A stretch of 64,000 nucleotides of DNA. Origin: Bacillus sp. FJAT-27245. Its GTDB lineage: Bacteria; Bacillota; Bacilli; Bacillales; Cytobacillaceae. The translations under genes and the position numbers were made by a program. The stretch lies in assembly GCF_001273955.1 (NCBI RefSeq), contig NZ_LIGI01000001.1, forward strand, positions 4,381,113-4,445,112, read 5' to 3'. How positions within the stretch are numbered: the first letter of the stretch is position 1; each line of letters starts with the position of its first letter. This document shows positions 7,967 to 16,459 of the stretch, in pieces. The notes below the pieces were generated by a model. The model was given only the letters and a program-made list of their open reading frames with translations, was not told the origin of the DNA and searched no databases.

Positions 7967-10900
7967 ATGGATATGAAAAATGGTATTAAAAACTTCAAAA
8001 GAACGTTTAAAATTCTTCTAATTTTATTTTTATTAGGGAATGCGACCGTCCCGGTTGTATCGGCAGAAAAACTAATTTCTTCTATTAAATTGGATATTAA
8101 TGGTGAAATGGTAAACCACGCCTTCGGAGATAAAAGTTATGAATTTGAATACTATAAAAATATGACTTTAAATGTAATAGCAACTTATACAGACGGAACA
8201 ACGGACAATGTGACAAATGATTCGTTATTTACATATACAGATATTGGCCTTTTAGTTAAGTCGAATGGGACTTTGATTGGGAATAACGATTCTATAGTTG
8301 ATGTCATTGTAACTTACCAAAATAAACAAGCCATAATAAAAATTCAGTCTATATGGGATTATGTTAATGGGTCTTACGTTTTACAACTATTAAGTAATCC
8401 AACATATGGAGAACTATCGAAATCTAAAGTAATAATCGACGATGCTAATCTAGAAGGTATAATTCGCGAGGCGTTAAATAAGCCCGTTGGCACTATTTCT
8501 GAAGATGAAATGAAGACTATAACGAGTATTGATGCTAGTTATCAAAATATTAATAACTTAACAGGATTGGAATTTGCAACAAATCTAGAAGAATTAAACT
8601 TAGAAGGAAATGATATTAGTGACTTAAAATCCTTGAGCCGCTCTATTAATCTTAAAAAATTATGGATAGGATACAATCAAATATCTGATCTTCAACCATT
8701 AAGTAATCTTAATCAGTTAACTGAACTCTATGTATGGGAGAATAAATTGAAATCTTTAAAAGGCTTAGAAAAACTAAAAAGCTTATTAATATTAGATGCA
8801 CACAACAATAAACTTAACGATATAAAAGATATCCATCAATTAAATAACCTATTGGAATTAAATTTAAACGTAAATGAAATTAGCACGATTCCCCCTTTAA
8901 CTCAGTTAACTTCACTAGAAACTGTACAATTAAGCCGAAATGAGATAACTGATGTTCAAGTATTTAAACATTTAAAAAGGGTAAAATGGATAGATATTAC
9001 AGGAAATCCCTTGAACACAAAAAAACAGAATATTAATATTCTAGAAGAGTTGGACACAAGAGGGGTATATATTGATTTTAACTCCTATGATAATAATCCA
9101 ATTAAGTTTGCAGATCCGAAATTAGAACAAGCGATTAGTCAGTTTTTAAATTTACCAACTCCTATTAAAAAAGGAGATATTCGACATATAGAGTTTTTAG
9201 ACTTAACAAATAAAGGAATTGCAAATTTAAAAGGTTTAGAAGATGCTACTGCTCTTCAAGTAATCCATCTAAACTTTAATCCTCTTACCAATATAGATGC
9301 ATTAAAAAACTTAAACCAACTTAACTGGGTTGAGATTAATAGAGTTACTCTAAATTCTAATTCAATGGAGACCATTCAATTTTTACAAGGAAACGATGTT
9401 TATGTAGACTTTGATGCGAATTATAATTCGGAATTGGTACAATTCGAGGATCAAAATTTAGAAGACGCCATCAGCGAGTATTATAGTATACCCACACCAT
9501 TAACCAAAGGTGATCTGCAAAAGATTGAGTATTTATTTTTAAGTAATGGAATCAAAAAATTAAAAGGTTTAGAACATGCTACTAATTTAATCGGATTATA
9601 TATTGATGGCAACTCAATTACAAAAATAGATGAATTAATGGATTTAAATCATCTAAAGGAAGTAAGTATTAAACGGAATCCATTAGCACAAGAAGCCCTG
9701 GGCACCATTAAAGAGTTAGAAAATAAGGGGATTACGGTTGAATATGACGAACATTTCGATTCAACTCCGATAGATATACATGATCCAATATTAGAATATC
9801 TTCTTGGAGAATATTTAAATATCCCGAATCGGATATTGAAAGGTGATCTTAATCAAGTAGAATCCCTAAATTTAACTGGACAAGATAGAGCTATTATCCG
9901 TATAGACGGAATTGAAAATGCAACAAGTGTGAAGAAGTTATTCTTAGATGATAATTTAATTTCAGATCTTTCTTCATTAGCGAACATGAATCAATTAAGT
10001 GAATTACATTTAAGAAATAATAATATAAAAGATTTAACACCTCTTTTACAATTAACGAACTTGCGTTATTTAGATATTAAAAATAATTTATTCGACGCAA
10101 GCCCAGGTTCACCAGCAAGAAAAATTATTTCGACCTTACAAGAACGAGGGGTATCTGTTGAATTTAATGAAACCCCGGATACAGTTTTAAAGGGCTCTAT
10201 AGTTGATGAGAACGAAATTCTAGATCTATATTCATATATTATGATACAAGGCAACGGTAGATCTTATAAGACTCCTTGGAGCAATGTGGGAAAGATAAGT
10301 GTTAAATTAGGCGAAGGAACTTATGCTGTAACAGAGATTGTTATTAAAAATGAGCCCTCTAATCTGGAAACCATTCGTATTTTTCAGCCATTTGTAATAA
10401 AGGATGGAAAACTCTACGTAAATGGTGAGTTAAAAGAAAGTTTGGATGTTACAGTTACACCTTTTACTTTGAGCGGAAAAGTATTGGACGAAAATGGTAA
10501 TTCAGTATCAAATGCAACTGTACAAATTAAGAGCGAAAGTAATATTAGAACCTTTGACACTATAACGGATGGAGCAGGAAATTTTATATATCGTTTAAGT
10601 GACGGACCTTATAAAATATCTAGAGTTTCCATTGGGAACGAACATATTGCTCTTAATATTCCATTTGAAATTAAAAATGGGAAGCTTTTCGTCGACGGCG
10701 AGTTAAGGGATCAGTTAGAGATTAAAATACCTCAGGCAAGTTTAAAAGGGATATTACTAGATGAAAATGGGGTACCGTTAGCCAATGCAACTGTTGAATT
10801 AGTAGGCATTGATAACACTAGGTACAGTGCCAATACAGATGCAAAGGGTCATTTTACTTTACGATTGGCTGACGGAACGTATAGAATGCAAAATATTTTT

Positions 10901-12907
10901 ATAGGAAATACGGCTACTCCATTTAATATTCCAATTGAAATTAAAGACGGAAAACTTTTGGTGGACGGAAAGCTTAAAGAGCACATAGAAATTAAATTAC
11001 CACCAACTAGTTTTAGAGGAACTTTACAAGATGAAAATGGAACCCCTGTAGTTAATGCCAATGTGCAAATTTCAAGTATTAGTGAAGGCAATCATCAGTG
11101 GTATGGTACTAATACTGATACCCAAGGCCATTTTTCTTATCCTTTAATCGATGGAGAGTATAGATTAAATTATGTTTCCATAGGAAACAGTAAGGCCCCT
11201 CTGAGCATCATTTTCCAAATAAAGAATGGAAAGCTCTACGTTAATGGGGAATTAAAGGAGCAACTAGAGGTAAAATTACCACCCGTTACTTTAAAGGGAA
11301 GGTTATTGGATGAGAACGGGATACCCTTTGCCGATGCAAGCATTGAGTTCGACGGCGATAGCGGATGGTTTGGTACATGGACAGATGCCCAGGGTGCTTT
11401 TACAGCTCGGCTAGCTGATGGAGTATATAGAGCATCTCATGTATGGACTAGTAAAGAAACTATAGCTCAAGATATCCAATTTGAAATTAGAAATGGAAAG
11501 ATATACGTTAATGGGGAATTAAAGAATCAAATAGAAATTACATTACCACCGGTTACCCTAAAAGGTTCGTTAGTAGATGAGGATGGAATACCAGTTCCCA
11601 ATGCTTCTATATATATTGAGGAAAATGGTAGAGGCTATAGTACCCAAACCGATGCGAAAGGGAATTTTACTAAACGACTGGTTGATGGAATGTATAGAAT
11701 AACCCAAGTCTGGAATGGCAAAGAAGGGACACAATTAAATGTCTATTTTGAAATGAAAGAAGGTAAACTTTACATCAACGGAGAACCTAAGGCTCAATTA
11801 GAAGTAAGGTTACAGCCCGTTACGGTTAAAGGTAATTTAGTTGATGAAAAGGGACTACCTGTCGTAAAAGCAAATGTTCAAATTTCAGGAAATAGTACCG
11901 GCAATAATCAATGGTATGGTACCAATACTGATGACCATGGTAGTTTTTCTTATCGTTTAGCCGATGGGGAGTATAGATTAAATTATGTTTCAACAGAAAA
12001 TAGTTGTGCCCCGATTAGCATTATTTTTGAAATAAGAGATGGAAAACTATACGTTGATGGAGAATTTAAAGAGCAACTAGAATTAAAACTGCCACCAATT
12101 AGCTTTAAAGGTATTTTGTTGGAAAATGGCCAATCAGTTAAGGATGCAACTGTGTTTGTTGAAGTTAATGGAATTGGAGTTCCTTCCCGTACAGATGCAC
12201 AGGGAAACTTTAGCTACCGACTGATCGATGGGATATATAGAATTTCATATATTTGGAACGGGAATGAAGGGATACAACAAAATATTCCGTTTGAAATTAA
12301 GGAAGGTAAATTATATGTCCTAGGAGAGCAAATAGAAAAGTTGGAACTCAATTTGCCGCCTGTTACCTTAAAAGGGACTTTAGTGGAGGACAATGGGATA
12401 CCAGTTGCCAATGTAAGCGTTGAAATTGAAGGCGACAATACATGGTTTAGTACTAGAACAGATGCCCAAGGTGCTTTTACAGCTCGAATTACTGACGGAG
12501 CATATAGGATATATCATGTATGGACAGGTAAAGAAGCTATACCGGTAAATTTCCATTTTGAAATTGAGAATGGCAAGATATACGTTAATGGAATATTAAG
12601 CAATCAATTAGATATCAAATTACCACCGGTTACCTTAAAAGGGTACTTAGTTGATGAAGCAGGAATACCAGTTTCAAACGCTTCTATATATATTGAGGCA
12701 AATAGTAGAGGCTATAGCACCACAACGGATGCTGAAGGGTATTTTAGCAATCGACTGGTTGATGGGATGTATAGAATATATCACGTCTGGAATGGCAAAG
12801 AAGGTTTACAATTAGATATCCTATTTGAAATTAAGGAAGGTAAACTCTTTGTTAACGGAGATCCAGCAGAAATATTAGAAATAAAAGCTGTGTCTATAAA
12901 TCCTTAA
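7967..12907 (+). CDS. Giant secreted LRR protein with ten carboxypeptidase-regulatory-like repeats
   Basis: A 1646-residue predicted secreted protein. Residues 1-33 are a signal peptide (basic start, 'ILLILFLLGN', 'VSA' cleavage site). Residues about 35-130 look like a bacterial Ig-like domain. Residues about 155-735 are internalin-like leucine-rich repeats arranged as four modules, each opening with a cap ('LEGIIREALNKP', 'LEQAISQFLNLP', 'LEDAISEYYSIP', 'LEYLLGEYLNIP'). Residues about 738-1646 are ten ~90-residue repeats of the form 'LKGxLxDENGIPVxNA...TDAxGxF...DGxYRI...GKxYVNGEL', resembling carboxypeptidase regulatory-like folds. There is no LPXTG motif, C-terminal membrane anchor or catalytic motif, so retention at the surface is unexplained. 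Base composition is clearly more AT-rich than the flanking genes. An adhesion or matrix role is plausible but inferred. Confidence 0.85.
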   Translation: MDMKNGIKNFKRTFKILLILFLLGNATVPVVSAEKLISSIKLDINGEMVNHAFGDKSYEFEYYKNMTLNVIATYTDGTTDNVTNDSLFTYTDIGLLVKSNGTLIGNNDSIVDVIVTYQNKQAIIKIQSIWDYVNGSYVLQLLSNPTYGELSKSKVIIDDANLEGIIREALNKPVGTISEDEMKTITSIDASYQNINNLTGLEFATNLEELNLEGNDISDLKSLSRSINLKKLWIGYNQISDLQPLSNLNQLTELYVWENKLKSLKGLEKLKSLLILDAHNNKLNDIKDIHQLNNLLELNLNVNEISTIPPLTQLTSLETVQLSRNEITDVQVFKHLKRVKWIDITGNPLNTKKQNINILEELDTRGVYIDFNSYDNNPIKFADPKLEQAISQFLNLPTPIKKGDIRHIEFLDLTNKGIANLKGLEDATALQVIHLNFNPLTNIDALKNLNQLNWVEINRVTLNSNSMETIQFLQGNDVYVDFDANYNSELVQFEDQNLEDAISEYYSIPTPLTKGDLQKIEYLFLSNGIKKLKGLEHATNLIGLYIDGNSITKIDELMDLNHLKEVSIKRNPLAQEALGTIKELENKGITVEYDEHFDSTPIDIHDPILEYLLGEYLNIPNRILKGDLNQVESLNLTGQDRAIIRIDGIENATSVKKLFLDDNLISDLSSLANMNQLSELHLRNNNIKDLTPLLQLTNLRYLDIKNNLFDASPGSPARKIISTLQERGVSVEFNETPDTVLKGSIVDENEILDLYSYIMIQGNGRSYKTPWSNVGKISVKLGEGTYAVTEIVIKNEPSNLETIRIFQPFVIKDGKLYVNGELKESLDVTVTPFTLSGKVLDENGNSVSNATVQIKSESNIRTFDTITDGAGNFIYRLSDGPYKISRVSIGNEHIALNIPFEIKNGKLFVDGELRDQLEIKIPQASLKGILLDENGVPLANATVELVGIDNTRYSANTDAKGHFTLRLADGTYRMQNIFIGNTATPFNIPIEIKDGKLLVDGKLKEHIEIKLPPTSFRGTLQDENGTPVVNANVQISSISEGNHQWYGTNTDTQGHFSYPLIDGEYRLNYVSIGNSKAPLSIIFQIKNGKLYVNGELKEQLEVKLPPVTLKGRLLDENGIPFADASIEFDGDSGWFGTWTDAQGAFTARLADGVYRASHVWTSKETIAQDIQFEIRNGKIYVNGELKNQIEITLPPVTLKGSLVDEDGIPVPNASIYIEENGRGYSTQTDAKGNFTKRLVDGMYRITQVWNGKEGTQLNVYFEMKEGKLYINGEPKAQLEVRLQPVTVKGNLVDEKGLPVVKANVQISGNSTGNNQWYGTNTDDHGSFSYRLADGEYRLNYVSTENSCAPISIIFEIRDGKLYVDGEFKEQLELKLPPISFKGILLENGQSVKDATVFVEVNGIGVPSRTDAQGNFSYRLIDGIYRISYIWNGNEGIQQNIPFEIKEGKLYVLGEQIEKLELNLPPVTLKGTLVEDNGIPVANVSVEIEGDNTWFSTRTDAQGAFTARITDGAYRIYHVWTGKEAIPVNFHFEIENGKIYVNGILSNQLDIKLPPVTLKGYLVDEAGIPVSNASIYIEANSRGYSTTTDAEGYFSNRLVDGMYRIYHVWNGKEGLQLDILFEIKEGKLFVNGDPAEILEIKAVSINP
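10178..12903 (+). repeat. Ten tandem ~270-bp coding repeats with a higher-order duplication
   Basis: Units start near 10178, 10462, 10735, 11005, 11284, 11551, 11818, 12097, 12361 and 12628. The first is most diverged. Units 4 and 7 share 'QWYGTNTD'; units 5 and 9 share 'TDAQGAFTAR' and 'HVWT.KE'; units 6 and 10 share 'NASIYIE' and 'LVDGMYRI'. This ordering indicates that a multi-unit block was duplicated after the single repeat had already diversified. Confidence 0.85.
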
Positions 12908-12929
12908 TTAAAATTTTATTTTTTAGTTT

Positions 12930-12974
12930 GCACATTATTTCAGGTGAAAACCTGAAATAATGTGCTTAATTTTT
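12930..12974 (+). terminator. Terminator of the giant repeat protein gene
   Basis: Perfect 15-base stem (GCACATTATTTCAGG and its complement) around a six-base loop, followed by TTAATTTTT. Confidence 0.92.
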
Positions 12975-13011
12975 ATCAATTTCTATAGGCATTCAATTAA
13001 ATGAATTTTAG

Positions 13012-13215
13012 CTATTAAATAATCCATGGCTAAAAGCCAGCTCTGCCATGGTGGAGGGGATAAAGTCTGTACAAGTGTTGGCACAGAGTATCGAGGGGGT
13101 CGACCTGTCCCTCTCAAGAATTAATGTGGACATTATTCCGTCTATATCCGGACAGGCTGCACCGTCAATTTCCTTGAATATCTCAGTCGTTCCCCACCAT
13201 CCCCATCATCCCTGA
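13012..13215 (+). pseudogene. Short open frame with no ribosome binding site, possible gene remnant
   Basis: The frame is open from 13012 to a TGA at 13213; the only ATG is at 13048 (55 residues) and no ribosome binding site precedes it. The product 'MVEGIKSVQVLAQSIEGVDL...' ends in 'VVPHHPHHP'. It has protein-like composition but no recognisable family. It sits between two strong hairpins and beside an intergenic repeat, so a leftover 3' end of a deleted gene is the best guess. Confidence 0.25.
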
Positions 13216-13282
13216 ATAAACCACCTGTGTTTTCATTCTATATAAATTTAACTAAAGAATTACCATATAAGACCGAAGAGGA

Positions 13283-13404
13283 AGGCGCGTAGACTCCTGT
13301 GGGATGCAGCGGCAAGGTGGAGACCCCACAGGAGCAAGAGCGACGAGGAGGCTCCACTGACGCCCCACGGAAAGCGAAGTGCCTGGAGCGCAGGTCGAGC
13401 AACG
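13283..13404. repeat. Bacillaceae intergenic repeat element
   Basis: GC-rich block inside AT-rich surroundings containing CTCCTGTGGG (13294-13303) and its exact complement CCCACAGGAG (13325-13334), then 'GCGACGAGGAGGCTC', 'GGAAAGCGAAGTGCCTGGAG'. I recognise this general sequence from repeated intergenic elements found in many copies in Bacillus-type genomes. An ORF that runs through it has no family resemblance and is not counted as a gene. Confidence 0.65.
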
Positions 13405-13438
13405 TGAAAAACATAAGTTTAATTTATATAGTACATTT

Positions 13439-13478
13439 AGCCATTGATCTGTTTTTAAACGGATTAATGGCTTTTTTA
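13439..13478 (+). terminator. Orphan intrinsic terminator
   Basis: AGCCATTGATCTG pairs (with G-U pairs) with CGGATTAATGGCT, followed by TTTTTTA. No intact gene lies directly upstream; it may have belonged to a lost gene, or it may shield the MFS gene from read-through. Confidence 0.75.
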
Positions 13479-13634
13479 CATTGATAAAAAATTCACGACG
13501 AAAATGATTGAACCATTAGGAGTTAACGATTATGGATACTAAGATTGCATGAAAAAGATTCCTAAATCAAATACTATCCCATAGGATTCCTTCAAAAATT
13601 ACTGTTTACAACTAAACAACATAGGAGGCTTACA

Positions 13635-15053
13635 ATGGAAACAGGTTATAAAGGGACCAACAAACTGATTACGGGAATTGTGTTTGGGGTAATTACATTT
13701 TGGCTGTTTGCCCAGGCAATGGTTAACGTCGTTCCAGCGGTCCAAAAGGATTTGGGCATTTCATTGGGGATGCTCAATGTAGGAATTAGCTTGACCGCTC
13801 TATTCTCGGGGATGTTTATCGTAGCGGCCGGCGGGATTGCCGATAAGGTTGGCCGGAAAAAAATTACGTATTTAGGTTTAATATTAAGCATCATAGGTTC
13901 CCTCTGTTTGATCCTTGCAAATGGAGCGGTACTGTTGATCATCGGAAGGGTCATTCAAGGGGTTTCAGCCGCGTGTATCATGCCTTCCACAATTGCGTTG
14001 GTGAAAGAGTATTTTGAGGGGGCTGATCGCCAGCGTGCATTGAGCTACTGGTCCATTGGTTCCTGGGGCGGTTCCGGGGTCTGTTCTTTTGCCGGCGGCG
14101 CGATCGCGACCTACTTGGGCTGGAAATGGATTTTTATTTTCTCCATCGTTTTTGCCCTTCTTGCTATGTGGCTAATTAAAGACACTCCAGAAAGTAAGGG
14201 CGAAGAGTCTGGTGAATTCAAGTTTGATTTTGGCGGATTGGGCATTTTTATTGTCACGATGCTAGCTTTGAACCTTGTCATAACCCGTGGTAAGGATTTC
14301 GGCTGGACAAGTGCGTTAACATTAGGCCTAGTCGTTATTTTTCTAATTGGCTTATTTGTTTTCATAAGGGTGGAGAGAAAGAAGGATCATCCACTTATTG
14401 ACTTCTCGTTATTTAAAAATAAACCATACGCCGGGGCAACATACTCAAATTTCTTATTAAATGCCGTAGCCGGTACGCTTGTCATTGCCAATACGTATGT
14501 CCAGGTCGGCCGCGGATTTACGGCTTTTCAATCAGGAATGTTGTCACTGGGCTACCTTGTCGCAGTATTGGCGATGATTCGTGTGGGTGAAAAAATCCTG
14601 CAGCGGGCAGGGGCAAAGAAACCAATGGTTTGGGGTGCAATCTTAACGACAATTGGCGTAGCAGTCATGGGCTTAACATTCCTACCTGGCTTTATCTATA
14701 CGGTTGTCGTTTTCATCGGATTCGCAGTTTTCGGAATTGGGCTAGGCATTTACGCTACCCCATCTACAGATACAGCTGTTTCCAGTGCACCATCCAATAA
14801 AATTGGTGAAGCTTCCGGGCTGTACAAAATGGCCAGTTCTCTCGGAGGATCTTTTGGTGTCGCCCTTTCAACAGCTGTCTATAGCGCAATCCAATCAGTA
14901 GGAAGCCTGGAAGCCGCTGCTTCGGCGGGGATTATTACGAACGTGGTCTTTGCAATTCTTTCCTTGCTTTCCATCCTGGCGTTTATTCCCAGGGATCAAG
15001 GCGGGAAAAAGCCTACCAATCCGAGAGTACAACCAAACCCAGTTACGGAGTAA
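13635..15053 (+). CDS. MFS transporter (DHA2/EmrB-QacA-like)
   Basis: A 472-residue multi-pass membrane protein with about 14 hydrophobic segments. The MFS loop motif 'GGIADKVGRKK' lies between helices 2 and 3, followed by 'GRVIQGVSAACIMPSTIALV', a pattern of the drug:H+ antiporter-2 group. A strong AGGAGG ribosome binding site precedes the ATG. It is followed by two amidohydrolase genes in the same direction with a 190-base gap, so it may import or export an N-acyl or amide substrate, or simply be a drug exporter. Substrate unknown. Confidence 0.82.
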   Translation: METGYKGTNKLITGIVFGVITFWLFAQAMVNVVPAVQKDLGISLGMLNVGISLTALFSGMFIVAAGGIADKVGRKKITYLGLILSIIGSLCLILANGAVLLIIGRVIQGVSAACIMPSTIALVKEYFEGADRQRALSYWSIGSWGGSGVCSFAGGAIATYLGWKWIFIFSIVFALLAMWLIKDTPESKGEESGEFKFDFGGLGIFIVTMLALNLVITRGKDFGWTSALTLGLVVIFLIGLFVFIRVERKKDHPLIDFSLFKNKPYAGATYSNFLLNAVAGTLVIANTYVQVGRGFTAFQSGMLSLGYLVAVLAMIRVGEKILQRAGAKKPMVWGAILTTIGVAVMGLTFLPGFIYTVVVFIGFAVFGIGLGIYATPSTDTAVSSAPSNKIGEASGLYKMASSLGGSFGVALSTAVYSAIQSVGSLEAAASAGIITNVVFAILSLLSILAFIPRDQGGKKPTNPRVQPNPVTE

Positions 15054-15063
15054 ATTGAAACTC

Positions 15064-15089
15064 CCATCAGCATGGTTTTCCGCTGATGG
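15064..15089 (+). other. Hairpin between MFS and amidohydrolase genes
   Basis: CCATCAGC / GCTGATGG with a ten-base loop but no following T-tract. It is a possible weak terminator or mRNA-stabilising 3' hairpin of the MFS gene. Confidence 0.4.
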
Positions 15090-15242
15090 TTAGCCCTGTT
15101 CAGAAAGTTGCCCCACCCAAATTCTTTGAAACCGCTGAAGCTTGAGGTGGGGGGTACTACACCAGATATAGTGCAGGATCAATTGTTCCGGCCTGCCGCA
15201 ACTCGCAGCAGAACCTTTCAAAAAATTAAGGAGTCTAAAAAA

Positions 15243-16430
15243 ATGAAACAAGAATTGATGGAAATGTTGGAAGCGCGTAAAGACGAAATGATTCAAATCC
15301 GCCGTTATTTGCATGAACATCCTGAGTTGTCCTTTAAAGAGGAAAAAACAGCGCAATATATTGCTGATTTTTACAACGGCAAGGATGTTGAAATTCAACG
15401 GAATGTGGGAAATGGTAATGGGATGATTGTAACAATCAAGGGCGGGCAACCAGGAAAAACAATTGCTCTTCGTGCCGATTTTGATGCCCTTCCCATTCTG
15501 GAGGAAACAGATGTCCCGTTTAAATCGAAAAATGAAGGCGTCATGCATGCATGCGGCCATGATGCCCATACTGCCTACCTGCTTGTTCTGGCGGATTGTT
15601 TGATTCAATTAAAGGACAAACTTGCCGGCACAATTAAAATCATTCACCAACACGCGGAAGAAGCACCTCCAGGCGGTGCAAAGAGCATCGTTGAATCCGG
15701 TGTGTTGGACGATGTTGACAATATTTATGGCATTCATATTTTCCCAACCCATCCTGCTGGTTTTGTTGGCTACCACAGCGGGTATTCGCTTGCTGGAAGG
15801 TCCTTTTTTAAACTGGTCATTCAAGGCGTTGGCGGGCATGGTTCTTCCCCGCACATGGCCAATGATGCCATTGTTGCTTCCGCCCATTTTGTTACGGCCG
15901 TACAAACCGTGATTAGCCGTCGCTTAAATCCGTTCGATCACGGAGTTATTACGATTGGCTCGTTCGACGGCAAAGGAACCTTCAACGTGATTAAGGACAG
16001 TGTTGAACTTGAAGGTGATGTCCGTTACATGACGGTAGAAAATCAGCAGTTAATCGCAAAAGAAGTGGAGCGGATTGTCAAGGGGATTGAAGTTGAATTT
16101 GACGTTCAATGTACACTTGACTATACGTTTGATTATCCGCCGCTATACAATGACCCGAAAGTGACCGCCGATGTTGTTGCCGCCCTTGAAAGCGCGAATG
16201 ACCCGGATATTAAGGAAGTTGGCGAATACCCAATGCTCTCGGGGTCTGAAGACTTTGCCTACTATCTCGAAAAAATTCCCGGCTGCTTCTTTTTCATCGG
16301 CTGTAAGCCAAAAGGGGTCGAAAAAGCTTATTTCAATCATCATCCAAAATTCGATATCGATGAAGATTGCCTAATTGTAGCCGCCAAATCTGTTGGCCAT
16401 GTTGTTTGTAGCTATTACGGTCTTGAATAG
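15243..16430 (+). CDS. M20D family amidohydrolase (copy 1 of tandem pair)
   Basis: A 395-residue metal-dependent amidohydrolase of the hippurate hydrolase/aminoacylase type. Metal and catalytic motifs are 'HACGHDAHT' (from about residue 101), 'HQHAEEAPPGGA' and C-terminal 'HHPKFDIDED'; the dimerisation domain contains 'GVGGHGSSPH'. The likely reaction is hydrolysis of an N-acyl or amide bond of an amino-acid derivative. The ATG at 15243 is chosen over an in-frame start at 15108 because AAGGAG lies 10 bases upstream and the resulting length equals that of the neighbouring paralogue. Confidence 0.87.
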   Translation: MKQELMEMLEARKDEMIQIRRYLHEHPELSFKEEKTAQYIADFYNGKDVEIQRNVGNGNGMIVTIKGGQPGKTIALRADFDALPILEETDVPFKSKNEGVMHACGHDAHTAYLLVLADCLIQLKDKLAGTIKIIHQHAEEAPPGGAKSIVESGVLDDVDNIYGIHIFPTHPAGFVGYHSGYSLAGRSFFKLVIQGVGGHGSSPHMANDAIVASAHFVTAVQTVISRRLNPFDHGVITIGSFDGKGTFNVIKDSVELEGDVRYMTVENQQLIAKEVERIVKGIEVEFDVQCTLDYTFDYPPLYNDPKVTADVVAALESANDPDIKEVGEYPMLSGSEDFAYYLEKIPGCFFFIGCKPKGVEKAYFNHHPKFDIDEDCLIVAAKSVGHVVCSYYGLE

Positions 16431-16459
16431 GAGTGTTTTGGGAAAGGAAGGCATAAATT

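Noticed and set aside
10066..12438. Short minus-strand ORFs inside the giant repeat gene
   Set aside because: They recur with the tandem repeat and are antisense shadows of it.
10178..12903. CRISPR-like array
   Set aside because: The repeats are about 270 bp, diverged and in frame within one coding sequence; no short direct repeats with spacers occur anywhere in the window.
13299..13484. 61-codon plus-strand ORF
   Set aside because: It runs through the Bacillaceae repeat and the following terminator, with no ribosome binding site and no protein-like conservation.
15090..15242. Possible T-box or other leader in front of the first M20D gene
   Set aside because: The stretch GAGGTGGGGGGTACTACACC loosely recalls a T-box, but the conserved AGGGTGGNACCGCG core and an antiterminator/terminator pair are absent.
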